Of a stretch of 30,339 bases of DNA, positions 1 to 8,176 are shown piece after piece. Below the pieces are notes generated by a model. It made no database searches and was not told where the DNA came from. It worked only from the letters and a program-made list of their open reading frames with translations. The DNA lies in the NCBI GenBank assembly GCA_036796435.1, contig DAIRCY010000022.1, positions 1 to 30,339 on the forward strand, given 5' to 3'. How positions within the stretch are numbered: position 1 is the first letter of the stretch; each line of letters begins with the position of its first letter. Both the position numbers and the translations under genes were made by a program. Origin of the DNA: JAJYVT01 sp036796435. Its GTDB lineage: Bacteria; Actinomycetota; Acidimicrobiia; Acidimicrobiales; RAAP-2.

Positions 1-121
1 GCGCCGCCACCTCCTTGGCCGTGGGGGGCAGATCGCTCTCGGTGAGCAGGTCCAGCACGGCGCCCGCGATCCGCGCCCGGGTGCGCTCCCCCCGTTCCTT
101 CGGGGTCTCGCCCTTGCGCAT
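1..121 (-). CDS. TetR-family transcriptional regulator, N-terminal part (runs off window start)
   Basis: Read on the minus strand from an ATG at 121, the sequence begins MRKGETPKERGERTRARI and continues AGAVLDLLTESDLPPTAKEV before the window ends. The Arg-rich lead, the helix with RTRARI..A.LDLL and the start of a helix-turn-helix (PPTAKEVAA) are the usual N-terminus of TetR one-component repressors; the ligand-binding domain is outside the window. The frame stays open upstream past an in-frame ATG at 172 and to the N-gap at 265-274. If the gap is collapsed on the 16-bp repeat at 155-170/275-290, the frame joins a good ribosome-binding site (AGGAGA) and ATG at 409, giving a long Arg/Gly-rich N-terminal extension. 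The start is therefore unsettled (121, 172 or 409). It lies downstream of cydDC on the same strand; control of those genes is only a guess. The ligand is unknown. Confidence 0.7.
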   Translation of the reverse strand, partial: MRKGETPKERGERTRARIAGAVLDLLTESDLPPTAKEVAA

Positions 122-154
122 CCGTCCCGCGCCGGCGCGACCGTCGCCGGTCAC

Positions 155-290
155 GGGCACGAGCGCCGGCATGCCCGCTGTCCACCCGTGCCCAGGGGTT
201 GTTACGGCAGGCAGGTGGTTGGGCGTCGAGTTGGTCCCGAAGCCGGCGCAGTGGTTCTCCAGGANNNNNNNNNNGGGCACGAGCGCCGGC
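155..290. repeat. 16-bp direct repeat flanking the first N gap (likely unmerged contig overlap)
   Basis: The sequence gggcacgagcgccggc occurs at 155-170 and again at 275-290, immediately after the gap. Both copies encode PALVP in the same minus-strand frame. A 16-mer recurring by chance at a scaffold gap is unlikely. The simplest reading is that the two contigs truly join at this repeat and that 171-274 is a spurious contig tail plus padding. Confidence 0.6.
265..274. other. Assembly gap (10 N)
   Basis: A run of ten N, which looks like a nominal scaffold gap. It lies inside the probable TetR gene; see the flanking repeat. Confidence 0.95.
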
Positions 291-409
291 CGCCGGCGGC
301 CGCTGCCGCGTCCCTCGCGGCTCGAAGGGCCGTCGTCACCGCGGCCACCTTGGACGCTGCGCAGGGTGGTCCCCGCCGCAGGGCGTCGGGCTGAAGCTTG
401 TGGCGTCAT
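275..409 (-). CDS. Probable 5' end of the gap-split TetR gene
   Basis: An ATG at 409 is preceded on the minus strand by AGGAGACTGCC, a good Shine-Dalgarno with proper spacing. It opens an Arg/Gly/Ser-rich frame (MTPQASARRPAAG...) that runs to the N-gap and ends in ..RRRPALVP. The same PALVP, encoded by the same 16 bases in the same frame, lies on the far side of the gap just ahead of the TetR helix-turn-helix. I infer that this is the beginning of the same gene. The peptide has no recognisable domain of its own and could instead be a low-complexity leader or non-coding. Confidence 0.4.
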
Positions 410-592
410 GGCAGTCTCCTGAGCTGTTCGAGCCCGGCACGGTGTGCCCGCCCCCCAGGCCGTTCGGGGCGAGCGGGGGTTCTCGTCGTTCACCCGCTTC
501 GGCTCGGCTCAGCTCGGCTCGGCGCACCCGTCCGTCCCCCGTACCCGAACTACACCTGCCCCTCACGTACCGATACGCAACGTGGGAGACCT

Positions 593-2314
593 TCACATGG
601 TCCTCGGCTGGGCCCTCGAGTCGTCTGGAACGTCGGATGCGACACGGGCGTTCGTCATGAGGACGACCCGGTCGAGGCGGTCGAGCTCCTCTGCGCGGTG
701 CGTCACGAGCAGGAGGCTCGTGCCATGAACCCGGGCGTCTTCGGCCACGTCCGCCACGAGCCGTGTCCCGCTCCGGCGGTCCAGACCCGCAGTCGGCTCG
801 TCGAGGACGAGCACCGGCGCGCGCACGAGCAATGCTCTGGCGATCGCCAGGCGCCGCCGCTGCCCGCCCGACACCTGGGCGCCGTCCTCGCCGACCTGCG
901 TGTCGAGGCCCTCGGGAAGGGTGGCCAGCCAGTCCGCCAGGTGCGCCCGGCGCAGCGCGTCGGTGATCTCGGCGTCGCTCGCCTTCGGCCTGCCGAGCGC
1001 GACGTTGGTCCGAACCGACCCGGAGAAGACGTGCGCCTCCTGATCCACGAGTGCCAGCGCACGGCGGACGTCGGCCTGGCGGAGGTCGTCGAGCGAGACG
1101 TCCCCGAGCGAGACGGACCCCCTCTGCAGCGGCCAGAAGCGGAGCAGCGCGTGGACGAGGCTGCTCTTGCCTGCACCGCTCGCCCCGACCAGGCCCACCA
1201 GCTCTCCGGGGGCGACGTCGAGGTCCATACCGTCGAGCGCCCAGGGCAGGTCCGGGCCATAGCGGAGGCCTGCGCCCTGCACGGCGATGGCGGGGGAGCA
1301 GGGGGGAAGGTCCTTCGGACGTGCGGGTTCGCTGACGGGGACGGGCGTCGACGACAGGTCCAACAGCCGCCGCCCGGCCGCCACGACGTCGACGGCGCGC
1401 AGCGCCGCGACGGAGATCGCAGGGACCGTCTCGAAGGCGCCGACAGCGGCGAGGGGAAGCACCGCCAGCATCGCGGGGCCCATCTGGTGTGCCCGCAACG
1501 CGGCGACGCCCAGCGCGAGGACAGACGTCACCGCAGCCCCGAGGCACAGGGTTACGATCGCACCCGAAAGCCCGGTCGCCCACGCCCGCCGTCGGGCGAT
1601 CGCGTTGAGGTCGCGCTGCGTCGACTCCATCGCTGCGAGCGCCGCCTCGTCGCGTCCGAAGGCGAGCAACTCGGACGCGCCCCGCAGCAGGTCGACCACT
1701 TCTGCGGCGAGGCGACCGCGCAGCTCCGCTTCACGCCCCCGCGCGGTTCCCGAAAGCACGGCCGCCGCGGGCGCCGCCGTGAGGGCGACCACGAGCGACA
1801 CGCCGAGCACCGCCCCTGCGACGGGCAGCACCACGGCGACGAGGACGACGGCGACGGTCGCGGCGGCGACCGTCACGAACACCGGGAGGAGGCAGCGAAG
1901 GTAGAGGTCCTGGAGGGTGTCCACGTCCTCCGTCACGCGCGCGAGGAGGTCGCCGCTCCGCCACCCCTGCAGCCCCGCGGGCGCCAACGGTTCGAGGAGG
2001 TCGTAGAGCCACACGCGCCACCGGCCGAGCGAGCGGAACGCCGCGTCGTGGCCGACGAGCCGCTCGCCGTAGCGGAGCGGCCCGCGGAGGAACGCGAGCA
2101 CCTCCACCGCCGCGAGGACGCCCGCGATGGCGCCGAGCCCGGGACGGAACGCGGCCCGGTCCACGACGTAGCCCGAGCCGGCGAGCAGGCCGACCGTCGC
2201 GAGCGCCCCCAGCATCCCGAGCAGCGTCGCGAGCGCCAGCTTCCGCCACGGCGGCGCTCCGACACGGAGCAGGGCTCCGACGACGTCTCGAGCAGACCGG
2301 CCGCCGGCGTTCAC
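593..2314 (-). CDS. cydC: Thiol reductant ABC exporter subunit CydC
   Basis: This is a fused ABC exporter half-transporter of 573 aa. Residues about 20-315 form the six-helix transmembrane domain (GALATVGLLAGSGYVVDRAA; RCLLPVFVTVAAATVAVVLV). The nucleotide-binding domain has Walker A GASGAGKSS (377-385), signature VSGGQ (481-485) and Walker B LVLDEPTAGLD (502-512). In characterised bacteria CydC pairs with CydD to export glutathione/cysteine and bind haem, supporting cytochrome bd assembly. The start is GTG at 2314, whose GTGA overlaps the cydD stop, so translation is coupled. The subunit assignment rests on gene order and on the LLAGSGYVVDRAA segment, which resembles CydC N-termini. No cydAB is in the window. 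About 180 nt separate its stop from the TetR start; nothing coding is seen there apart from a short CGGCT-type low-complexity run at 500-523. Confidence 0.88.
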   Translation of the reverse strand: MNAGGRSARDVVGALLRVGAPPWRKLALATLLGMLGALATVGLLAGSGYVVDRAAFRPGLGAIAGVLAAVEVLAFLRGPLRYGERLVGHDAAFRSLGRWRVWLYDLLEPLAPAGLQGWRSGDLLARVTEDVDTLQDLYLRCLLPVFVTVAAATVAVVLVAVVLPVAGAVLGVSLVVALTAAPAAAVLSGTARGREAELRGRLAAEVVDLLRGASELLAFGRDEAALAAMESTQRDLNAIARRRAWATGLSGAIVTLCLGAAVTSVLALGVAALRAHQMGPAMLAVLPLAAVGAFETVPAISVAALRAVDVVAAGRRLLDLSSTPVPVSEPARPKDLPPCSPAIAVQGAGLRYGPDLPWALDGMDLDVAPGELVGLVGASGAGKSSLVHALLRFWPLQRGSVSLGDVSLDDLRQADVRRALALVDQEAHVFSGSVRTNVALGRPKASDAEITDALRRAHLADWLATLPEGLDTQVGEDGAQVSGGQRRRLAIARALLVRAPVLVLDEPTAGLDRRSGTRLVADVAEDARVHGTSLLLVTHRAEELDRLDRVVLMTNARVASDVPDDSRAQPRTM

Positions 2315-4158
2315 GGGCTCGACGCCTCGGCAACGTCCCCAGGAGCATCGCCCGTGCCGCCCGTCGCGCCCGTGCCGCCCCGAGCAGGGGGGCCGTCACC
2401 CGCAAGGGCGCTGTCCGTCGGGTCCGCCGGGTCGCAGTCGACATCGGGCAGGGAGGACGCCGAACCGAGCGTGACCACGCGATCGAGCCGCGCCACGAGC
2501 TCGGGCCGGTGGGCCGCGACGAGCACGGTCCGCGTCTCCAGCCACGCTTCGAGCGTGTCGCGAAGTGCCGATTCCGCGTGGACGTCGAGGTGCGCGACCG
2601 GCTCGTCGAGGAGGAGGATCGGGGCGTCCCGGATCACCGCCCGAGCGATCGCCAACCGCTGGCGCTCGCCCGCGCTGAGCGACACACCACCGTCTCCCAC
2701 CAACGTGTCGAGGCCCCGCGGGAGGCCGGCGAGGGTGTGTGACAGGCCCACCATCTCGATCGCTCGGGCGAGCAGGGCGTCGCTGGCGCCGGAGTCGGCG
2801 ATGCGGAGGTTGTCCCCGATCGTCCCGTGGAGGAGATGGGGCCGTTGCGGGACCCAGCCGACCGCTCGGCGACACCGTCGGGCGTCGCTCCAGGCGAGGT
2901 CGTGGCCGTTCACGAGGACGCGGCCCGAGGCGGGTCGCACGAAACCGAGGAAGAGGTTGATCGCGGTGGACTTGCCCGCTCCCGAGGGACCGACGAGGGC
3001 GACGTGCTCGCCTTCCACGAGCTCGAGAGAGAAGTGGTCCAGCGCCGGTGCGGCTCGCGTCGGAAAGAGGACGGTCACGTCCTGCGCAGCGAGCGCAGGT
3101 TTCGCCGGGCTCGTGGCGCCGCCGGGCCGCCGATCGTCGACCCGTTCGCCGGGCTGCCCCGGCGCCGAGGACGGTTCGACGTCGAGGACCGAGAGGATGC
3201 GGTCGGCAGCCGCCTGTCCCTCGGCGCTCGCGTGGAACTCTGCCGCGGCCCGGCGGAGAGGCAGGAAGACCTCGGGCGAGACGAGCAGCACGGCGAGTGC
3301 CGTGTACAAGCTGACGTGGCCGCCGAGGAGGCGGAGCCCGAGCACCATCGCGACGAGTCCCGTCCCGATGCCGGCGAGGAACTCGAGCGCGAGCGCAGAG
3401 GCGAACGCGACGCGCAACGTGTCGAGCGTCGTCCGGCGCAAGCCGTCCGTGGCCTCTGCCACTTCGCGGCGGCCCAACGCCTCCCTGCCGAAGGCGCGCA
3501 GCGTCGGCAACCCGCGCAACAGATCCAAGAAGCGCGCGGAGAGCGACGAAAGCCGGCGCCACTGCTGGCGGGTCCGGCCCGACGCGACACGGCCGAAGTG
3601 CACCATCGCGAAGGGCACGAGGGCGGCGAGCCCGAGAAGAATGAGGAGCGACGGCCAGTCCTGGCTCGCCACCCACGCCAGGATCGCGATCGGCGCGAGG
3701 GCGGCGAGCACCGCCTGGGGGAGGTAGCGCCCGAAGTAGGTGTTGAGCGCGTTCGTGCCGCGGGTAGCGGCGAGGGACAGCTCGCCGGCCCGCTCACCCC
3801 CCAGCCACACCGGCCCGAGGGCGAGCGCATGGCGGAGCAGCTGGTGCCGCAGCGACGACGTGACGGCGATGCCCGTGCGGTGCGCCGCGGCTTCGCCGGC
3901 CCACCCGAACACCGCCCGGGCGGCGAAGGTTCCCGCGAGGCCTCCCAGGCGGCCCGCCACGGCCCCGAGCGTGGCGCCGTGCAACAGGACGGAGGTGACG
4001 ACCGACGCCAGCAGGACGGCCTGGGCGACGACGCAGACGGTGGAGGCGATGCCGACGGCCACCGCGGTGACAAGGAACCGACGCGTCGCGGAGACCCGGG
4101 AAGCAAGGCGACGGTCGACGAGGCCACCGCGGCGCCGTTGGACGGCATTGGTGGACAT
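2311..4158 (-). CDS. cydD: Thiol reductant ABC exporter subunit CydD
   Basis: This is a 615-aa ABC exporter half-transporter. Its transmembrane domain spans about residues 28-320, with the CydD-like stretch RTRQQWRRLSSLSARFLDLLRG at about 195-216 and GLPTLRAFGRE following. In the nucleotide-binding domain Walker A is GPSGAGKST (390-398), the signature is LSAGE (494-498), Walker B is ILLLDEP (514-520) and the H-loop is AAH (548-550). The C-terminus ends in a Gly/Pro/Ala-rich tail. It forms a heterodimer with CydC in the cytoplasmic membrane for export of low-molecular-weight thiols needed for cytochrome bd. It is the first gene of the cydDC pair. The ATG at 4158 has no clear Shine-Dalgarno but sits 9 nt after a TAGGTT -10 box, which suggests a leaderless mRNA. 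Confidence 0.9.
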   Translation of the reverse strand: MSTNAVQRRRGGLVDRRLASRVSATRRFLVTAVAVGIASTVCVVAQAVLLASVVTSVLLHGATLGAVAGRLGGLAGTFAARAVFGWAGEAAAHRTGIAVTSSLRHQLLRHALALGPVWLGGERAGELSLAATRGTNALNTYFGRYLPQAVLAALAPIAILAWVASQDWPSLLILLGLAALVPFAMVHFGRVASGRTRQQWRRLSSLSARFLDLLRGLPTLRAFGREALGRREVAEATDGLRRTTLDTLRVAFASALALEFLAGIGTGLVAMVLGLRLLGGHVSLYTALAVLLVSPEVFLPLRRAAAEFHASAEGQAAADRILSVLDVEPSSAPGQPGERVDDRRPGGATSPAKPALAAQDVTVLFPTRAAPALDHFSLELVEGEHVALVGPSGAGKSTAINLFLGFVRPASGRVLVNGHDLAWSDARRCRRAVGWVPQRPHLLHGTIGDNLRIADSGASDALLARAIEMVGLSHTLAGLPRGLDTLVGDGGVSLSAGERQRLAIARAVIRDAPILLLDEPVAHLDVHAESALRDTLEAWLETRTVLVAAHRPELVARLDRVVTLGSASSLPDVDCDPADPTDSALAGDGPPARGGTGATGGTGDAPGDVAEASSP

Positions 4159-4167
4159 GTGCTCGTC

Positions 4168-4173
4168 AACCTA
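4168..4173 (-). promoter_or_regulatory. -10 box TAGGTT of a probable leaderless cydD promoter
   Basis: On the minus strand TAGGTT (pattern TAnnnT) is followed by 9 nt and then the cydD ATG, so transcription would start at or within about 2-3 nt of the start codon. No convincing -35 is visible. Confidence 0.5.
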
Positions 4174-4241
4174 CTGCGGCCGCCTCGGTGGTCGGCATCC
4201 GGGTCGCGGCGGCCCACGCGTGCCGCCGGTGCTGTGGGACG

Positions 4242-5102
4242 ATGCCGCCGATGCCCGGGGACAGCGACTTCACGGCCATCAACCGCGCCAACTGGGACGA
4301 GCGGGTGCCCGCACATGTGGCGTCTGCGGACTACTGCGTCTCGCGGTTCGCGGCGGACCCCACGTTCGTGAGCCAGGTCGTCGCCTTCGACCGGCCTCGC
4401 CTTGGCGACATCCGGGGTCTCGCCGGGGTGCACCTGCAATGCCATATCGGCACCGACACCGTCTCCCTCTCCCGCCTCGGGGCGCGGATGACGGGGCTCG
4501 ACTTCTCCGCTCCGGCGATCGACGCCGCCCGGAAGATCGCCGCCGCTGCCGGCGCCGACGTCGACTTCGTCCATGCCGACGTCCACGACGCCGTCGAGGT
4601 GCTCGGCGGCGCGCGGTTCGACCTCGTGTACACGGGGATCGGTGCGCTGTGCTGGCTGCCGAGCATGAAGCGCTGGGCTGGCGTGGTGTCCTCGCTCCTC
4701 CGGCCGGGCGGACGCCTGTTCATCCGCGAGGGTCATCCGATGCTCTGGGCGCTCGACGACGAGCGTACCGACGACGTCGTCGTGCGATTCTCGTACTTCG
4801 AGGAGCCCGAGCCGCTCGTCTACGAGTCCGAGCTCACCTACGTGGAGACCGACGTTCGCTTCGCCGCCCGGCGTGCGGCGGTGTGGAACCATGGGCTCGG
4901 GCAGATCGTGAGCGCCCTGTTCGCGAGTGGGATGCGCATCACGGCGCTGGAAGAGCATCAGAGCGTGCCGTGGAACGCGCTGCCGGGACAGATGCTGCGC
5001 GGGGACGACGGGGAGTGGTCCCTCGCCGACTCGCCATCCCGCCTGGCCGCGAGCTTCACGCTGCAGGCCGAAAAAGTCGGAGCCGCCTGCGCCGAAGAGA
5101 GC

Positions 5103-5111
<9 letters not shown>
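4242..5111 (+). CDS. Class I SAM-dependent methyltransferase
   Basis: A 289-aa protein with a Rossmann-type methyltransferase core. Motif I is the variant LQCHIGTDT followed by LSRLGARMTGLDFS (the acidic Asp contacts the SAM ribose), then DVDFVHADVHD (motif II/III region), FDLVYTGIG (motif IV) and LLRPGGRLFIREGHP (motif VI region). LQCHIGTDT-type proteins form a widespread group of small-molecule methyltransferases of unknown substrate; nothing here tells the substrate. The ATG at 4242 was chosen because the protein then begins just before the conserved NRANWDERVPAH; ATG 4251 is equally possible. It is divergent from cydD. Its stop codon TGA (5109-5111) lies inside the terminal helix of the convergent rnpB gene. 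Confidence 0.82.
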
Positions 5112-5484
<373 letters not shown>

Positions 5485-5488
5485 CTCC

Positions 5489-5494
5489 ATTCTG
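5489..5494 (-). promoter_or_regulatory. Candidate -10 (CAGAAT) of rnpB
   Basis: CAGAAT on the minus strand lies 5-6 nt upstream of the 5' end predicted from the P1 helix (about 5482-5484), the expected distance for a -10 box. The hexamer 17 nt further upstream is a poor -35 match. Confidence 0.4.
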
Positions 5495-5584
5495 CCAGTT
5501 CAGCCCCTGGCGTCGGACCTCCACCCCCGGCGGGCCGGTCCTGGGCGTCCCCGGCGGCTCCCCGGCGCCGATGCAACCCGTAGC

Positions 5585-5590
5585 TATCGT
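5585..5590 (+). promoter_or_regulatory. Candidate -10 (TATCGT) of xseA
   Basis: TATCGT (within tagctatcgt) lies 7 nt before GTG 5598 and 10 nt before GTG 5601, matching the TAnnnT-short-gap-start layout of other genes here. It would make xseA leaderless and favour a GTG start over ATG 5571. Confidence 0.35.
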
Positions 5591-5597
5591 GGTCGTC

Positions 5598-6968
5598 GTG
5601 GTGCGCGGACGCGAAGAGTTGCTCGTCGGAGAGCACTCGGACGCGCTCTCGATCGCCGATCTCTACGACGAGGTGCAGGGTGCGCTCGAGCGCGCGTTCC
5701 CTCGCCGCCGGCCGCTCTGGGTCCGCGGGGAGATCCAGCACATCTCCGACCAGCGTGCCGGCCGGGGTCATTGCTACATGGACCTCGCCGATCCGGACGC
5801 TGCGAGGGAGCGGCAAGCCCCCGTGTTGCGGGTCAAGTGCTGGCAGTCGACCTGGGGCCCGCTGCGCAGCGCGCTCACCCGCGAGGGGATCGAGCTGCAG
5901 CCCGGCATGATGGTCGTGCTGCGCGGAACGCTCGACTTCTACCGTCCCAAGGCCGAGATCGGTTTCGTCTTGAGCGAGCTCGACGTGACGGCGCTCATGG
6001 GGCGTCTGGCCGCGAAGCGCGCCGCCCTGTTGCGATCCCTCGAAGCCGAGGGCCTCCTTGCGCGGAACCGTGCTCTCGTCGTGCCCGAGGTGCCGCTGCG
6101 GGTCGGCCTCGTGGCCAGTCCCGACAGCGAGGGCTTTCGGGACTTCGTCGGCCAGCTGGGCGCTTCGGGCTTCGGCTTCTCGGTGCACGTGGCGCGGGCG
6201 ACGGTGCAAGGGGCGGCCGCGCCTCAGGCGATCGCCACCGCGATCCGAAAGCTCTCCGCCGTGGGTCCCGCCGGTCTGGACGTCGTCGTCGTCGTACGCG
6301 GCGGAGGCTCGAAAGCGGACCTTGCGGCCTTCGACGCCGAACCCGTGGCCCGAGCGGTGGCCACGTCGTCGGTCCCCGTGTGGACTGGGATCGGCCACAC
6401 CGGTGACGAGTCCGTCGCCGACATCGTGGCGAACCGGGCGTGCATCACCCCGACCGAATGCGGAAGGGAGCTGGTCCAACGCGTCTGCGAGTGGTGGGAG
6501 CTCTCGGTCGCCGGACCTGCGACCGCCATCGCGCGGAGATCGGCGGAGGCGCTTTCCTCGTCGCAGCGCGAGCACGAAGGCGCCCGCGGACGGCTCTGTG
6601 CGATGGCCCGCCACCTGGTCGAGCGGCAGGGAGAACTGCTCGTGCAGCGCGCCACGACGATCGGGCGGTGCGCTCCCCGCGTGCTCGACGACGCCGGGGG
6701 CTCGTTGGCGATTCGCGGCGTGCGCGTCGGCCCGCTCGCGCTGGCACGCGTCGAGCAGCTGGACGATCGGCTGGTCGGGTGGCGCCGCCTCGTCGCTGCG
6801 TATGACGTCGACCGGCAGCTCGAACGCGGCTACACGCTCACCCTCGACGAGGATGGGCGCGTCGTGCGCCATGCGGGCGAGGTCGTGAGGGGGCAGCGGT
6901 TGCTGACCAGGTTCGCGGACGGCAGGGTCGGATCGGTGGTCGATGTCGTGAGCCCCATGGAGGCGTGA
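5598..6968 (+). CDS. xseA: Exodeoxyribonuclease VII large subunit
   Basis: XseA, the catalytic and DNA-binding subunit of exonuclease VII, degrades single-stranded DNA in both directions. The N-terminal OB-fold runs from LSIADLYDEVQGALE to LDFYRPKAEIGFVLSELD. The exonuclease core follows, with VGLVASPDSEGFRDF, RGGGSKADLAAFDAEPVARAV and GIGHTGDESVADIVANRACITPTECGREL, a recognisable variant of the family's GHETD..IAD...R..TPT block. A long helical segment and ERGYTLTLDEDGRVV close the protein. The start is uncertain: ATG 5571 gives 465 aa with an odd MQPVAIVVVVV lead, while GTG 5598 (456 aa) sits just after a TAnnnT box and is preferred. The stop TGA overlaps the xseB ATG (ATGA), so the two subunits are translationally coupled. 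Confidence 0.92.
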   Translation: MVRGREELLVGEHSDALSIADLYDEVQGALERAFPRRRPLWVRGEIQHISDQRAGRGHCYMDLADPDAARERQAPVLRVKCWQSTWGPLRSALTREGIELQPGMMVVLRGTLDFYRPKAEIGFVLSELDVTALMGRLAAKRAALLRSLEAEGLLARNRALVVPEVPLRVGLVASPDSEGFRDFVGQLGASGFGFSVHVARATVQGAAAPQAIATAIRKLSAVGPAGLDVVVVVRGGGSKADLAAFDAEPVARAVATSSVPVWTGIGHTGDESVADIVANRACITPTECGRELVQRVCEWWELSVAGPATAIARRSAEALSSSQREHEGARGRLCAMARHLVERQGELLVQRATTIGRCAPRVLDDAGGSLAIRGVRVGPLALARVEQLDDRLVGWRRLVAAYDVDRQLERGYTLTLDEDGRVVRHAGEVVRGQRLLTRFADGRVGSVVDVVSPMEA

Positions 6969-7448
6969 TGGGAACGTCCACGGACGAACAGGCGGGCGAC
7001 GGCCTGCGCCCGGTCGAGGAGATGAGCTACACCGAGGCGAGCTCGGAGCTGGACACGATCGTCGGCTTCTTCGAAGGTCGGGACGTGGACGTCGACCAGC
7101 TCGTGGGACGGCTTGTCCGGGCGACGGCGATCATCGAGGAGCTCGACAAGCGGTTGCGCCGGACGCGCATGCAGGTCGAGCAGCTCGTTCCCCGCCTCGC
7201 GGCCGTCGTCGACGACGTGCCCGGAGAGAAGGAAGGCGGCGGCCCAGAGGACGTCGGCGACGCTGCAGTCGGCGGCGCGATCGACGCGGACCGGGCGGAC
7301 GAGCCTTTCGCCTNNNNNNNNNNNNNNNNCGCTCGGGTCGAGCGAGTTCGAAGCCGAGTCGTTCGAACCTGGACCGTTCGAGAGTGGAGAGCCGGCCGAC
7401 GACGGAAGCGACGACAGAAGCGACGACAGCACGCCCGGGCTCTTCTGA
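6968..7448 (+). CDS. xseB: Exodeoxyribonuclease VII small subunit, split by an assembly gap
   Basis: From ATG 6968 (GGAGG just upstream, inside the xseA 3' end), MSYTEASSELDTIVGFFEGRDVDVDQLVGRL..AIIEELDKRLRRTRMQVEQL is the short two-helix XseB domain that binds XseA. After about residue 85 comes an acidic, low-complexity tail interrupted by 16 N (7314-7329). Downstream of the gap, the frame that continues the style (SSEFEAESFEPGPFESGEPADDGSDD..GLF) ends at TGA 7446-7448. It is one frame off the upstream part, so the true gap length should be a multiple of three rather than 16. The tail is longer than the roughly 80-aa family norm. The stop overlaps the next ATG (TGATG). Confidence 0.85.
7314..7329. 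other. Assembly gap (16 N) inside xseB
   Basis: A run of sixteen N within the acidic C-terminal tail of xseB. Unlike the other two gaps I find no flanking direct repeat, and the odd length suggests an estimated gap size. It artificially fuses XseB to the next gene in frame translations. Confidence 0.95.
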
Positions 7449-8176
7449 TGACCGACGGAGAGGCAGCCGGCCGCCTCTACTTCCGCCAGCTCCTGTCCGG
7501 ACGTGACTTCGCCGAGGACGACCCCGTCGCGCGCCAGATGGTCAACTTCGTGTACGCCATCGGCGACCGGGAAACCGGGGAGGCGCTCCTCGTCGACCCC
7601 GCCTACGACGTCGCAGGGCTTCTCGACGCCCTTGCATCCGACGGGATGCGCTGCGCGGGGGTGCTGGCGACTCACTACCACTTCGACCACGTCGGCGGGT
7701 CTGCGATGGGCTGGGACGTGGAGGGCATCGCCGCGCTCCTCGAGCGCGTGCAGGCGCCGATCCACGTACAACGCGCCGAGCTGCCATGGGTCGCGCGAGC
7801 CACTGGCGTGGCCGAATCGGAGCTGACGCCGCACGAGGGCGGGGACGTGGTCTATGCGGGAGACCTCGCCGTCGAGCTCGTGCACACGCCGGGCCACACG
7901 CCGGGGAGCCAGTGCTTCCTCGTCGATGGAAAGCTCGTCTCCGGCGACACCCTCTTCCTTCAGGGTTGCGGCAGGACCGACCTTCCGGGGGGCGACCCCG
8001 AAGCGCTGTACGAGTCGCTCACCAAACGGCTCGCGAAGGTGCCCGATGACACCCTCGTCTACCCCGGCCACCAGTACTCGGAGGCGCCGTCCGCGTCGAT
8101 GGGCGAGACTCGCCGGACGAACGTGGTGTACCGGCCGCGTTCTGCAGAGGAGTGGCTGGCGATGTTCGGCCGGTGA
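7448..8176 (+). CDS. Metallo-beta-lactamase-fold hydrolase (glyoxalase II / persulfide dioxygenase-like)
   Basis: A 242-aa protein with the metal-binding signature THYHFDHVGG (HxHxDH), the second-site ligands in HTPGHTPGSQCFLVDG and SGDTLFLQGCGRTDLPGG, and the terminal His in VYPGHQYSE. The CGRTDLPGGD..ALY.S stretch is typical of the GloB/ETHE1-like branch, which hydrolyses thioesters such as hydroxyacylglutathione or oxidises persulfides. Which reaction applies cannot be told here, and actinobacteria often use mycothiol rather than glutathione. The N-terminal ADD.VARQMVNFVYAIGD differs from classical glyoxalase II. It overlaps xseB (TGATG) and its stop overlaps the next GTG (GTGA), so it is part of a four-gene transcription unit. 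Confidence 0.87.
   Translation: MTDGEAAGRLYFRQLLSGRDFAEDDPVARQMVNFVYAIGDRETGEALLVDPAYDVAGLLDALASDGMRCAGVLATHYHFDHVGGSAMGWDVEGIAALLERVQAPIHVQRAELPWVARATGVAESELTPHEGGDVVYAGDLAVELVHTPGHTPGSQCFLVDGKLVSGDTLFLQGCGRTDLPGGDPEALYESLTKRLAKVPDDTLVYPGHQYSEAPSASMGETRRTNVVYRPRSAEEWLAMFGR

Noticed and set aside
497..525. The CGGCT-unit run as a CRISPR or regulatory repeat
   Set aside because: It is only about five 5-bp units without spacers; simple low-complexity DNA in a short intergenic region.
398..3727. A 1109-codon open frame on the plus strand
   Set aside because: It is antisense to cydDC, Arg/Pro/Gly-rich with no domain; long open antisense frames are expected at about 70% GC.
6965..8176. A single 403-aa fusion of XseB with the metallo-beta-lactamase protein
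   Set aside because: It exists only because 16 N happen to bridge the frames; the TGATG junction at 7446-7450 separates two normal proteins.
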